Below are positions 9,362 to 19,547 of a DNA stretch of 64,000 nt, one piece after another. The DNA is taken from positions 46,390-110,389 of the forward strand of contig JAAYFI010000027.1 of assembly GCA_012728315.1 (NCBI GenBank), written 5' to 3'. Under the pieces are notes generated by a model. That model ran no database searches. It was not told where the DNA came from and was given only the letters and a program-made list of their open reading frames with translations. A program made the translations under genes and the position numbers. Numbering within the stretch: position 1 is the first letter of the stretch; each line of letters begins with the position of its first letter. Origin of the DNA: Gammaproteobacteria bacterium. GTDB lineage: Bacteria; Pseudomonadota; Gammaproteobacteria; Pseudomonadales; Pseudomonadaceae.

Positions 9362-9506
9362 GTTGAACACCGAGTAATGAACGCTGTCCTGCGCAACGTT
9401 TAGAGCAGTATTTAACCTGCGGCCAATCTTTTTCCCATTTTTTACGCCAGGTAAAGGGGCGCTGGCACACTGGGCAGAGCTTTTCTGGTAAATGGACTTT
9501 TTTCAT
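9354..9506 (-). CDS. DUF2256 zinc-ribbon-like small protein
   Basis: A 50-residue protein, [18 protein letters not shown] followed by [10 protein letters not shown] and [13 protein letters not shown]. The CxxC and CxxxC cysteines and the WRKKW motif are the DUF2256 signature. Its stop codon overlaps the start of the photolyase gene by 8 nt. DUF2256 proteins are repeatedly encoded beside iron-sulfur cryptochrome/photolyase genes, so a role connected to that enzyme is inferred, but no biochemical function is known. No strong ribosome binding site is visible. Confidence 0.88.
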   Translation of the reverse strand: MKKVHLPEKLCPVCQRPFTWRKKWEKDWPQVKYCSKRCAGQRSLLGVQHD

Positions 9507-9679
9507 CAGTACACGCGCTCAACAATGCCTAGCAGGCGATAAAAACAGCCAGTAATCGCTGCAAAATCTTATACGCGCAGCTACAATGCATAGGAATATT
9601 ATTATACACCAGAGCTTTATGTATAACTTTTGTCAAACAAAATCGATGTTACACTGCACAACCTGAGGAGTAACACCCC

Positions 9680-10216
9680 ATGCGTTATTTAATGACGGGC
9701 TTAGTCTTACTGCTCGCGGGCTGCGTCTCCATACCTGAGGGTATCGAGCCGGTTAAAGATTTTCAGGCAGAACGTTATTTGGGCACCTGGTATGAAATTG
9801 CTCGCTTAGACCACTCCTTTGAGCGCGGTATGCAACAAGTCACCGCTGAATACAGCATGCGCGAGGATGGCGGCATCAAGGTGATGAATCGTGGCTTTAA
9901 AGAAGCACAACAAGAATGGGGAGAAGCGCAAGGTAAAGCGTATTTTGTCGAAGATAAGCACACCGGCTACTTAAAAGTGTCGTTCTTTGGCCCTTTCTAT
10001 GGTGCCTATATTATTTTCGATTTAGATCCAGACTATCAATACGCCATAGTTAGCGGCCCGGATCAGTCCTATCTCTGGTTACTGTCGCGCACTCCGACCT
10101 TGCCCGCGGCGCTGCAAGCGCGCTTAATTAAAAAGATGACGGATCTAGGTTTTGCCACGGATCAGCTGATCTTTGTTGATCAATCCTTCCATCTAAAACC
10201 AGTCACTACAGAGTAA
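9680..10216 (+). CDS. blc: Bacterial lipocalin (Blc-like outer membrane lipoprotein)
   Basis: A 178-residue lipoprotein with signal peptide and lipobox LLAGC (Cys15). The lipocalin signature YLGTWYEIARLDHSFERG follows, then GWG-like strands GEAQGKAYFVED, FFGPFYGAYIIFDLD and WLLSRTP. Blc proteins bind lysophospholipids and fatty acids at the outer membrane under envelope stress. GAGGAG sits 11 nt upstream of the ATG. It is divergent from the DUF2256/photolyase operon and convergent with the thioesterase gene. Confidence 0.92.
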   Translation: MRYLMTGLVLLLAGCVSIPEGIEPVKDFQAERYLGTWYEIARLDHSFERGMQQVTAEYSMREDGGIKVMNRGFKEAQQEWGEAQGKAYFVEDKHTGYLKVSFFGPFYGAYIIFDLDPDYQYAIVSGPDQSYLWLLSRTPTLPAALQARLIKKMTDLGFATDQLIFVDQSFHLKPVTTE

Positions 10217-10271
10217 TCTCACAACGCGCAGCGCACACGCCCGCCTGCATGGCCAACAGCTGTAGGCAGGA

Positions 10272-11072
10272 CTAACGGATTTTCCTTAGGGTCAAAATCT
10301 GCTCACTGCGGCCAAAAGGGCCCTGCACATCATGTAAAACGCTGCTGGTTAAACCAATACCATCACTGCCGAACTGTTGTACCGTTTCTAGGCCAAGCCA
10401 ACGACCGCTTGGGAATCGATGCAGGTGGATTTGCAAATCTAAATTTGGAAAGCCCCAAGTAAAGTCTTCACTCTGACGGGGCACAATTCCGTTTGCAGTA
10501 TCCACCATGCCCATTAAGTGAACAAAATCACTGGTCGGCTGGTTTTCAACCATCTCTTTGGCGTTATTAAGCCAAACAATCCCTTTCCCAGCGCGGTGAT
10601 TTGCACCAACACGGGCCTCAATGCTTTGAATAAAACCACCGGGCCAACGTGACATGCCATGCCACTCTGGTAGCGCATCAGGCTGCGCAATCACCTGATC
10701 CTCTAAACCTGCAACTGCCGAGCTGTCTTGCACACACATACGCCAAGCTCGAGCAATGATGCACGTTCGACCCTGGACTTGCATGTCTGACTCAAGCAAC
10801 TCAATGGTTTTACCAGGGCGCACCACCCGCGTGGTAATGGAAAACTCACCCGCGGCAATCAGCCCAAAAATATCGTAACTGATACGCCCAATCCGCACGT
10901 CGTCACGGGGCTGAAACTGCACTAATTCTGCTGCGATAATACCGCTAGCAGGCGCCATATGTTGCTCATTCTCGTTCCAAGCACCTTGTGCATGAATGGT
11001 TGAGCGATACTGAGCGGTGACAACACCCTCGGCATCTGTTTGCCTGCCGATAAGCTGGTAATAAGCACCCAT
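10272..11072 (-). CDS. Thioesterase family protein (double hotdog, 4HBT_3 type)
   Basis: A 266-residue protein resembling TesB-like acyl-CoA thioesterases with two fused hotdog folds: an N-terminal half with FGLIAAGEFSITTRVVRPGKTIELLE and a C-terminal half with FPNLDLQIHLHRFPSGRWLGLE and GLTSSVLHD. The DLQIHLHR and W-LE strand pattern is typical of the C-terminal hotdog. It probably hydrolyses acyl-CoA thioesters; the substrate cannot be read from sequence. A purine-rich AAAAGGACAG lies upstream of the ATG. It is transcribed alone, between the lipocalin and CbiX genes. Confidence 0.75.
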   Translation of the reverse strand: MGAYYQLIGRQTDAEGVVTAQYRSTIHAQGAWNENEQHMAPASGIIAAELVQFQPRDDVRIGRISYDIFGLIAAGEFSITTRVVRPGKTIELLESDMQVQGRTCIIARAWRMCVQDSSAVAGLEDQVIAQPDALPEWHGMSRWPGGFIQSIEARVGANHRAGKGIVWLNNAKEMVENQPTSDFVHLMGMVDTANGIVPRQSEDFTWGFPNLDLQIHLHRFPSGRWLGLETVQQFGSDGIGLTSSVLHDVQGPFGRSEQILTLRKIR

Positions 11073-11330
11073 AATGTATCTGTCCTTTTCTTATTATTTA
11101 AATAACTTGCAATCAAACCCTGCTGCAACCGCCAGACCACGCTGACAGAAATCAGCTTATTGAGCGCTCTTGGGTCGCCTATTTAAGCCTCAAACAGCAT
11201 GCAGGCCATGGCTCAGCCAAGCCCTACTATGCAGAAGCTGTTTTTGTTGAGCAAGCGACTCAGGACAATAGCGAGCACAAGCGCTACTATTGCAGAACTA
11301 TATAGGCACTGCCCAACAGGATGCACACCC

Positions 11331-11690
11331 ATGAAAAAATTGTTAATTGTCGCCCACGGTAGTCGCCGCGATGCCTCCAACGATGAAGTTCGAGTGCTCG
11401 CAGACAAGATAGCCAAGCACTTAGCGTTACCTGCAGATGGCGTTCAGGTGGCATTTTTAGAGTTAGCTGTACCTGCCATAGGCGACGCCCTCGATGAGTG
11501 CTTTAAGAGCGGCACTGAAAAAGTCTGCGTACTGCCCTATTTTTTATCTTCCGGTACCCACGTGGTGGGTGATGTCCCACGTGAAATAGCCGCAGCACAA
11601 AGCAGATGGCCCGACAAAACCATAGAGTTATTGCCGCATATTGGTGCGGCAGAAGGCATGGTGGATTTAATTGCCCGCAGCTATTCCTAA
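11331..11690 (+). CDS. CbiX/SirB-like sirohydrochlorin chelatase family protein
   Basis: A 119-residue single-domain chelatase-like protein. It begins MKKLLIVAHGSRRDASNDEV, with the metal-binding His in the HGSR motif, and continues with FLELAVPAI and VLPYFLSSGTHVVGDVP, where a second His falls in the usual place. Short CbiX forms dimerise and insert cobalt, nickel or iron into sirohydrochlorin-type rings. An in-frame extension upstream to 11199 looks unlike the family and is rejected. No tetrapyrrole genes are nearby, so its physiological metal is unknown. Confidence 0.85.
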   Translation: MKKLLIVAHGSRRDASNDEVRVLADKIAKHLALPADGVQVAFLELAVPAIGDALDECFKSGTEKVCVLPYFLSSGTHVVGDVPREIAAAQSRWPDKTIELLPHIGAAEGMVDLIARSYS

Positions 11691-11784
11691 TCCACCAGAA
11701 CATATAAGCGCCAGCAATTACAGGTGAAGCCCACTGACAATTGCTGTTAGAATGCGCGTATTGACTCACAACCCATCGCTGTAA

Positions 11785-12495
<711 letters not shown>

Positions 12496-12602
12496 CGTTA
12501 TCTGTGCAGCAGAGTCAGCTACTTTCTTTGTTGCGCATTATTTCTTAAACTATGCATGCATCTGCGCCAGTTTTTGGCGCTGTTTTTTCTGTGAGGAATA
12601 CT

Positions 12603-12869
12603 ATGGCTCGCGTTACTGTTGAAGATTGCCTAGAAAACGTTGATAACCGTTTTTCTTTAGTTATGTTGGCCACTAAGCGCGCACGTCAACTAGCCACCGG
12701 TGGCAAAGAGCCTAAAGTGCCCGTTGAAAATGACAAGCCGACGGTACTTGCTCTGCGTGAAATCGCAGCAGGCTTAGTCGATGATAAAATGATTGCAGCA
12801 GAAGAAGCGCTGACTGCAGAAGAACCATTGTTTGCAGCTTTTGACGGCAGCGCCAACGAATCTCGCTAA
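12603..12869 (+). CDS. rpoZ: RNA polymerase omega subunit
   Basis: An 88-residue omega subunit that helps fold and assemble beta' into RNA polymerase and forms part of a ppGpp-binding site in gammaproteobacteria. It begins [20 protein letters not shown] and contains [12 protein letters not shown] and [15 protein letters not shown], the full conserved core. TGAGGAA lies 6 nt before the ATG. Its position between gmk and spoT is conserved and links it to the stringent response. Confidence 0.97.
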   Translation: MARVTVEDCLENVDNRFSLVMLATKRARQLATGGKEPKVPVENDKPTVLALREIAAGLVDDKMIAAEEALTAEEPLFAAFDGSANESR

Positions 12870-12927
12870 TGCGCTTGCAGGTCGCTTACTGTGTAAATAA
12901 GGATAGATTGCCGTCAGGGGGTGAGCT

Positions 12928-15039
12928 ATGCCTGCTTTAGATCGCCTATCGCGGCAATTAGAAACTTATTTAAGCAAAGACCAAGTGAACGCTGTGCGTC
13001 GGGCGTACTATTACGCTGAGCAAGCACATGATGGTCAACTGCGCAGCAGTGGTGAGCATTATGTAACTCATCCACTGGCAGTCGCCACCATCTTGGCAGA
13101 AATGCACATGGACCATCAAAGCTTGATGGCAGCTATGTTGCACGATGTCATTGAAGACACTGGAATCCCCAAAGAAGCTTTAGTCGCACAGTTTGGCGAA
13201 AGCGTTGCTGAGCTGGTGGATGGTGTCAGTAAGCTGACGCAAATGAAGTTTGGCACCAAAGCCGAAGCACAAGCAGAAAACTTCCAAAAAATGGCGATGG
13301 CGATGGCGCGCGACATTCGCGTGATCTTAGTCAAACTCGCCGACCGCTTACACAACATGCGCACACTGGGCGCATTAAATGCGGAAAAACGCCGCCGCAT
13401 TGCTAAAGAAACCCTTGAAATCTATGCGCCCATTGCCAACCGCTTAGGCATGAACCGTATTTATGCGGAGTTTGAAGACCTCGGCTTTAAGGCCATGTAC
13501 CCGATGCGTGCCGAACGTATCCAATCGGCAGTAAAGCGCTCTCGCGGTAACCGCAAAGAAATCGTTCATAAGATTCAAGAGTCAATCGAGCACTGTTTAG
13601 AGCGCGAAGGCTTGCCCGGCGAAGTCAGTGGCCGTGAAAAGCATCTGTACAGCATTTATCAAAAAATGCGCGGCAAACGCAAAGCCTTTAATGAAATCAT
13701 GGATGTTTACGCGTTTCGTATTGTGGTCGACAAGGTCGATACCTGCTATCGCGTACTGGGTGCTGTACATAATTTATATAAACCCTTTCCTGGCCGCTTT
13801 AAAGATTACATTGCAATTCCTAAGGCCAATGGCTACCAATCGCTGCACACCACGTTATTTGGTATGCACGGGGTACCTATCGAAATTCAAATTCGTACCC
13901 GCGACATGGAAGAACTGGCCAACAACGGGATTGCCGCACACTGGCTGTATAAAACCGAAGATGATGAGCGGCGTAATAACCATGCGCGTGCGCGCCAGTG
14001 GGTTAAAGGTTTGCTGGAGCTGCAACAAAACGCCGGCAACTCTCTAGAGTTTATTGAAAACGTTAAAATCGATTTATTCCCTGATGAAGTCTATGTGTTT
14101 ACTCCTAAAGGCCGCATTATGGAATTGCCGAAAGGCTCAACTCCGGTCGATTTTGCCTATGCAGTGCACACGGATGTGGGTAATACCTGCATTGCCTGCC
14201 GCGTCAATCGTCGTCTTGCACCGCTATCGCAAGCATTAGAAAGCGGCGCGACGGTGGAAGTCATTACGGCACCCAATACGCAGCCTAATCCAAACTGGCT
14301 GAACTTTGTCGTCACTGGTAAAGCACGCACCCATATTCGTCATGCCCTTAAACAGCAACGCCGTGAAGAATCAGTCAACTTAGGTACACGCTTACTGAGC
14401 AAAGCCTTAGATAACTTAGGCGCTCGTCTGGAAGACATTTCCGACGCTCGCCTCCAAGCACTGCTTAAAGAATACCGACAAGATGAGCGTGACGATCTGC
14501 TGGAAGATATAGGTCTGGGTAACCGTACCGCACACGTAGTAGCCCGCCGCTTACTGGCCACTGAAGACAATGGCACACATCCATTGGCCAGCGATGGCCC
14601 TCTGGTTATTCGTGGCACTGAAGGTTTAGTACTCAATTATGCACGCTGCTGCACGCCGATTCCGGGCGACTTAATTGTCGGCCATCTCTCTGCCGGTAAA
14701 GGCATGGTAGTACACCGTGACAGCTGCAAAAATATCAGTGAATTCCGTAACAACCCAGAAAAGTGCATTCCACTGACCTGGGCAAAAGATATCGATAGCG
14801 AGTTTAATGTGGAACTACGCATTGAACTGGCCCATCAGCGCGGCTTAATCGCTCTGCTGGCGGGCACTATCAGTGAAGCGGATGCCAATATTGATAAGAT
14901 CAGCGTAGACGAGCGTGATGGTCGTATTAGCGTTATTCAGCTCGGCATCAGCGTACGTGATCGCGTCCACTTGGCCCGAATTATTCGCAAGTTACGTGGC
15001 TTGGCCGGCGTCTCTCGTATTACACGCATGCGCGCTTAA
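12928..15039 (+). CDS. spoT: Bifunctional (p)ppGpp synthetase/hydrolase
   Basis: A 703-residue RelA/SpoT-family enzyme. The N-terminal HD hydrolase domain shows HDVIEDT and LADRLHNMRTL; the synthetase domain follows with KDYIAIPKANGYQSLHTT and IEIQIRTRDMEELANNGIAAHW; then come the TGS domain (DEVYVFTPKGRIMELPKGSTPVDFAY is its signature region), a Cys-containing linker (ARCCTPIPGD) and a C-terminal ACT domain. The intact HD motif marks it as SpoT rather than RelA. The length is standard. Confidence 0.97.
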   Translation: MPALDRLSRQLETYLSKDQVNAVRRAYYYAEQAHDGQLRSSGEHYVTHPLAVATILAEMHMDHQSLMAAMLHDVIEDTGIPKEALVAQFGESVAELVDGVSKLTQMKFGTKAEAQAENFQKMAMAMARDIRVILVKLADRLHNMRTLGALNAEKRRRIAKETLEIYAPIANRLGMNRIYAEFEDLGFKAMYPMRAERIQSAVKRSRGNRKEIVHKIQESIEHCLEREGLPGEVSGREKHLYSIYQKMRGKRKAFNEIMDVYAFRIVVDKVDTCYRVLGAVHNLYKPFPGRFKDYIAIPKANGYQSLHTTLFGMHGVPIEIQIRTRDMEELANNGIAAHWLYKTEDDERRNNHARARQWVKGLLELQQNAGNSLEFIENVKIDLFPDEVYVFTPKGRIMELPKGSTPVDFAYAVHTDVGNTCIACRVNRRLAPLSQALESGATVEVITAPNTQPNPNWLNFVVTGKARTHIRHALKQQRREESVNLGTRLLSKALDNLGARLEDISDARLQALLKEYRQDERDDLLEDIGLGNRTAHVVARRLLATEDNGTHPLASDGPLVIRGTEGLVLNYARCCTPIPGDLIVGHLSAGKGMVVHRDSCKNISEFRNNPEKCIPLTWAKDIDSEFNVELRIELAHQRGLIALLAGTISEADANIDKISVDERDGRISVIQLGISVRDRVHLARIIRKLRGLAGVSRITRMRA

Positions 15040-15114
15040 ACGCCTTTACACCCTACGCCTTGGGGCTTGCTGTATCGCTCTGGCGTAGCGTTTTTCTAAA
15101 CAACGGAGTCCCTT

Positions 15115-15495
15115 ATGAGCAAAACCATCATCAGCACCGAGAACGCCCCCGCTGCCATTGGCACTTACTCACAAGCTGTGCGTGTCGAAAACACAGTGTA
15201 TCTGTCCGGGCAAATCCCACTGAACCCCAAGACGATGGAGATGGTTGAAGGTTTTGAGCAGCAAGCCATCCAGGTCTTTGAAAATCTCAAGGCGGTGGCT
15301 GAAGCCGCGGGGGGTTCGCTCAATGATATCGTTAAGCTCAATATTTTCTTAACCGATCTGGGCAATTTTGCCGCACTGAATGAGGTGATGGGGCGCTATT
15401 TTACTGCACCTTACCCTGCGCGCGCAGCCGTTGGCGTTGCCTCCTTGCCACGCAACGCCTGTGTAGAAATGGATGCCGTACTGCACCTTGGTTAA
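15115..15495 (+). CDS. ridA: RidA family enamine/imine deaminase
   Basis: A 126-residue Rid protein that hydrolyses reactive 2-aminoacrylate and related imines from PLP enzymes, protecting them from damage. It contains [28 protein letters not shown], and near the C-terminus the substrate-binding Arg in [14 protein letters not shown] with [13 protein letters not shown] lies 8 nt before the ATG. It follows spoT by 75 bp, as in Pseudomonas. Confidence 0.95.
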   Translation: MSKTIISTENAPAAIGTYSQAVRVENTVYLSGQIPLNPKTMEMVEGFEQQAIQVFENLKAVAEAAGGSLNDIVKLNIFLTDLGNFAALNEVMGRYFTAPYPARAAVGVASLPRNACVEMDAVLHLG

Positions 15496-15538
15496 GCATT
15501 CAGCATCATTGCAGCATCGCGCGGTGCCAACGCAGACC

Positions 15539-16393
15539 TTAAAGCTCAGCCAATTGCACCGCGTAGCCTTCACGGTAACTGCTGTATTGCGCAGACCAGC
15601 CTAAAGCTCTCGCCCGCGCATTACTGCAACGCTTACTACCCGAGCGCGGCTGTAAAACCAATCCTGCCACAGAACTGACTTTAAGCTGCTGCTGCAGCCA
15701 AGCCACCACCTCAGCTTGCTCCGCAGGTTCATTATCAACACCGATATAAACGGACTCAATGGTCTGGCCCTGAGCATCGGCCAACATAATCGTTGCAATT
15801 AAACTGGCAGCATCATCGGCATGAATGCGGTTCGTAAAACAGTGTCGATGCGGCGCATGGTAGCCTTGGCGGACACGTTCAATCAGCATATTACGCCCCG
15901 GTCCATAAATACCGGTCAAACGCACTGCTGTTGCGGGATGACCGCTCTCCATGGCGCAACGTTCAGCTGCCAACATAATCTGACCAGACCAACGCTTAGG
16001 CTCTGTAGGTGACTGTTCATCAACCCAACTGTCATCATTCTGTCCATAGACAGCGCTACTGGAAACAAAGATCACGCGTTTAGGTTGCTGCTGATAGTGC
16101 TGCAACCAGCTGTAGAGATGCTGCTGACCTTGCACATAAGCACGCTGGTAATCTGCTTCACTCATCCCCTGTGCAGCCATGGCATATACCACGTAATCAA
16201 TTGGCTCCTGCGGCCAATCACTTGGGCACTGCGCTTGGTTGAGGTCCGCGGCAATCGGCACAATACCTGCCGGCAAACGCTGGATATTACGACGCAAACC
16301 ATAGACCTGCCAGCCGTGCCCTTGCATCAGCTGCGCAACGCGACTACCAATATCACCACAACCCACTACAACCATTCGCGTCTGCTTGTGCAT
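15539..16393 (-). CDS. NAD(P)-dependent epimerase/dehydratase-like SDR (YeeZ-like)
   Basis: A 284-residue extended short-chain dehydrogenase-like protein. The N-terminal Rossmann motif reads VVVGCGDIGSRVAQ, which fits the atypical GxGxxG of the YeeZ group. FVSSSAVYGQNDDSWVDE carries the catalytic Ser; VRLTGIYGPGR marks the substrate-binding region. The YxxxK is not in its usual form (the segment after SAVYG reads WSGQIMLAAE), so catalysis is uncertain. Substrate unknown. It is convergent with ridA and divergent from oxyR. Confidence 0.75.
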   Translation of the reverse strand: MHKQTRMVVVGCGDIGSRVAQLMQGHGWQVYGLRRNIQRLPAGIVPIAADLNQAQCPSDWPQEPIDYVVYAMAAQGMSEADYQRAYVQGQQHLYSWLQHYQQQPKRVIFVSSSAVYGQNDDSWVDEQSPTEPKRWSGQIMLAAERCAMESGHPATAVRLTGIYGPGRNMLIERVRQGYHAPHRHCFTNRIHADDAASLIATIMLADAQGQTIESVYIGVDNEPAEQAEVVAWLQQQLKVSSVAGLVLQPRSGSKRCSNARARALGWSAQYSSYREGYAVQLAEL

Positions 16394-16489
16394 TTTATCT
16401 TCGCCTCTGGCAATCTAGCGCCCATAAGATTTATTGGTCACAATTTAATGTAACAGCTATGCTGATACCACTCCTAATTGGAATGAGCT

Positions 16490-17410
16490 ATGACCCTTAC
16501 CGAACTACGTTACATTGTTGCTTTAGCTCAGACGCGCCATTTTGGGCGTGCAGCAGAGCAATGCCATGTCAGTCAACCCACCTTATCCGTAGGTGTAAAA
16601 AAACTAGAGGAAGACCTCGGTGTGTTGATTTTCGAGCGCAGCAAAAGCGCTGTGCGCGTTACTCCTGTCGGCGAAGGCATTGTTGCCCAAGCGCAACGCG
16701 TACTGGAGCAGGCACAAAGCATTCGTGAACTCGCTCAAGCCGGAAAAAACCAACTGGCAGCCCCGTTACGTGTTGGTGCTATTTATACGGTAGGGCCCTA
16801 TTTATTCCCGCAAATGATTCCGCTACTGCACCGCAGCGCACCCGAAATGCCACTGTACATTGAAGAAAACTTCACTCATGTGCTCAGGGAGAAACTGCGC
16901 AAAGGTGAGCTGGATGTCATTATTGTCGCACTGCCTTACCAAGACGCCGATGTCCTGACTAAGGTCGCTTACAAAGAACCCTTTTGTGTACTCTTGCCCG
17001 CTGAGCATCCTTGGACTCAAAAAGACAGCATTGATAACGATATGCTTAACGACAAAAGTTTGCTGTTACTGGGTGAAGGCCACTGTTTCCGTGACCAAGT
17101 ACTGGAAGCTTGCCCTGTTATGCTGCCCGGCGACCCAGAGCATCGTTACACCACGGTGGAAGCCAGCTCGCTGGAAACCATACGCCATATGGTGGCGTCA
17201 GGCTTAGGTGTGTCTGTGCTGCCCTTATCCGCTGTGGATAACCACCACTATGCAGAAGGCGTGATTGCCGTGCGCCCCTTTACTGATCCAGCCCCCACCC
17301 GCACTGTAGCCATTGCTTGGCGCGCAACCTTCCCACGCCCCAAAGCCATCGACGCACTAATGAATGCTATTCGTCAGTGCGATGCGGCTCAAGTCTATAA
17401 CGAGCACTAA
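16490..17410 (+). CDS. oxyR: OxyR hydrogen peroxide-sensing LysR regulator
   Basis: A 306-residue LysR-type activator. The N-terminal helix-turn-helix is MTLTELRYIVALAQTRHFGR with QCHVSQPTLSVGVKKLEE. The two redox cysteines are at positions 199 and 208 (GEGHCFRDQVLEAC), exactly as in Escherichia coli OxyR, so peroxide sensing by disulfide formation is expected. It is followed 2 nt later by recG, the order found in Pseudomonas. Confidence 0.97.
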   Translation: MTLTELRYIVALAQTRHFGRAAEQCHVSQPTLSVGVKKLEEDLGVLIFERSKSAVRVTPVGEGIVAQAQRVLEQAQSIRELAQAGKNQLAAPLRVGAIYTVGPYLFPQMIPLLHRSAPEMPLYIEENFTHVLREKLRKGELDVIIVALPYQDADVLTKVAYKEPFCVLLPAEHPWTQKDSIDNDMLNDKSLLLLGEGHCFRDQVLEACPVMLPGDPEHRYTTVEASSLETIRHMVASGLGVSVLPLSAVDNHHYAEGVIAVRPFTDPAPTRTVAIAWRATFPRPKAIDALMNAIRQCDAAQVYNEH

Positions 17411-17412
17411 GC

Positions 17413-19491
17413 ATGACTGATTTACTGGTGCATACCCCAGTCACTGTGCTTAAAGGTGTAGGCCCAGCCGTTGCGGAAAAACTGGCAAAAGTAGGTATAG
17501 AAAACCTACAAGATGTACTCTTTCATCTGCCCTCACGCTATCAAGACCGCACTCGCATTACGCCGATTGCCGCATTGCGCCCCGGCCAAGATGCAGTGGT
17601 GGCCGGCACCGTTATGGCAGCTCATATTGTTATGGGAAAACGTCGCAGCTTACTGGTGCGTATTCAAGATGGCAGCGGTGGCTTAAGCTTACGTTTTTTT
17701 CATTTCAGCATGGCGCAAAAAAATGCTTTAAAGCAAGGCGCACAAGTACGCTGTTACGGTGAAGTACGCCCCGGAGCCACTGGGCTGGAAATTTACCATC
17801 CCGAATACCGTATTCATAACCCCAATGAAGAGCAACCACTGCACGCCACATTAACTGCCATCTACCCCAGTACCGAAGGGCTAACCCAACTGCGCCTACG
17901 TGATTTGTGTCTACAGGCACTCAATTTCCTCAATCCTCGCAGCTTACCGGATTGGTTGCCGCCCAGCATGATCAAAGAATACAAGCTAGGCTCCTTGGAA
18001 CACGCTATTCGCTATTTACACCAACCGCCACCGGATGCTGATTTAGATGAACTAGCTGAAGGTGTGCATTGGGCGCAGCAACGTTTAGCCTTTGAAGAAA
18101 TGCTCAGCCATCAACTGTCCATCCAGCGGGTACGGGAAAGTTTACGCCAGCAACGCGCGCCCCAACTGCCACCAGCACACAAGCTGCCCAAGTTATTCTT
18201 AGATAATCTTGGCTTTACCCCAACGGCTGCGCAACAACGGGTTGGTGCTGAAATCGCTTGGGATCTCAGCCAAGACGCGCCCATGTTGCGTTTAGTGCAA
18301 GGTGATGTCGGCGCGGGTAAAACTGTAGTGGCGGCTTTAGCTGCGCTACAAGCCTTAGAAGCCGGCTATCAAGTCGCCTTAATGGCACCGACTGAGATTT
18401 TAGCTGAGCAACATTTTATTAACTTCACAAAATGGCTGGCGCCGCTCAATCTGGACGTGGCATGGTTAGCCGGTAAATTAAAAGGCAAAGCGCGTGCGCA
18501 AGCCCTAGCACAAATCGCCGGTGGCGTACCTATGGTGGTCGGCACACATGCGCTGTTTCAAGACGAAGTGCAATTCCAAAATCTTGCGCTGGCGATTATT
18601 GATGAACAACACCGTTTTGGCGTGCAACAACGCTTAGCCTTACGCAACAAAGGGGTTGAAGGACTGTTCAGCCCACACCAGCTGATTATGACAGCCACGC
18701 CCATTCCCAGAACCTTAGCCATGAGTGCCTATGCCGATTTAGACACCTCCGTCTTGGATGAATTACCGCCAGGGCGAACTCCGGTTAACACTTTAGTCCT
18801 CAGTGACAGCCGTCGCCCCGAAGTGATTGAACGGGTGCGCGCGGCCTGCTTGGAAGGCCGCCAAGCCTATTGGGTATGCACCTTAATTGAAGAATCCGAA
18901 GAACTAACCTGCCAAGCTGCACAAAGTACTTTTGAAGATTTAACGCTCGCCTTAGCTGGGCAAAACGTTGGACTGATTCATGGTCGGATGAAACCGGCTG
19001 AAAAAGCCGAAGTGATGGAGTCTTTTAAACAGGGCGCACTGCAATTGTTGGTGGCCACCACAGTCATTGAGGTCGGCGTAGACGTACCCAATGCCAGTCT
19101 GATGATTATTGAGAACCCTGAACGCCTCGGCTTAGCCCAGCTGCACCAACTGCGCGGACGGGTTGGGCGCGGCAGTACGGCCAGTCATTGCGTTCTGCTT
19201 TATCATGCTCCGCTCTCGCAAATTGGCCGTGAACGTTTGGCAATTATGCGCGAAACCAATGATGGTTTTATTATTGCTGAAAAGGATTTAGAGTTACGCG
19301 GTCCGGGAGAAATGCTCGGCACACGACAAACCGGCTTACTGCAATTTAAAGTCGCTGATCTCATGCGCGATGCCCCATTATTACCTGCTGTGCGTGAAGC
19401 GGCAGGGCAACTATTAGCGCAGTGGCCAGAGCATGTCAGCCCACTGCTTGAGCGCTGGTTGAAACATGGCCAGCAATATGGACAAGTTTAA
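17413..19491 (+). CDS. recG: ATP-dependent DNA helicase RecG
   Basis: A 692-residue fork-regression helicase acting in recombination and repair. The N-terminal wedge/OB domain is followed by a helicase core with Walker A GDVGAGKTVVA, motif II DEQHRFGVQQR, TATPIPRTLA, and the C-terminal QLRGRVGRG and TRQTGLLQFKVADL motifs typical of RecG. The length is normal. The ATG lies 2 nt beyond the oxyR stop, so the two are cotranscribed. Confidence 0.97.
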   Translation: MTDLLVHTPVTVLKGVGPAVAEKLAKVGIENLQDVLFHLPSRYQDRTRITPIAALRPGQDAVVAGTVMAAHIVMGKRRSLLVRIQDGSGGLSLRFFHFSMAQKNALKQGAQVRCYGEVRPGATGLEIYHPEYRIHNPNEEQPLHATLTAIYPSTEGLTQLRLRDLCLQALNFLNPRSLPDWLPPSMIKEYKLGSLEHAIRYLHQPPPDADLDELAEGVHWAQQRLAFEEMLSHQLSIQRVRESLRQQRAPQLPPAHKLPKLFLDNLGFTPTAAQQRVGAEIAWDLSQDAPMLRLVQGDVGAGKTVVAALAALQALEAGYQVALMAPTEILAEQHFINFTKWLAPLNLDVAWLAGKLKGKARAQALAQIAGGVPMVVGTHALFQDEVQFQNLALAIIDEQHRFGVQQRLALRNKGVEGLFSPHQLIMTATPIPRTLAMSAYADLDTSVLDELPPGRTPVNTLVLSDSRRPEVIERVRAACLEGRQAYWVCTLIEESEELTCQAAQSTFEDLTLALAGQNVGLIHGRMKPAEKAEVMESFKQGALQLLVATTVIEVGVDVPNASLMIIENPERLGLAQLHQLRGRVGRGSTASHCVLLYHAPLSQIGRERLAIMRETNDGFIIAEKDLELRGPGEMLGTRQTGLLQFKVADLMRDAPLLPAVREAAGQLLAQWPEHVSPLLERWLKHGQQYGQV

Positions 19492-19547
19492 AGAGCCGCT
19501 GCAGCGCCATACTGGCGTCATGTCGCCTTGAATCTGTAGAGTGTTTT

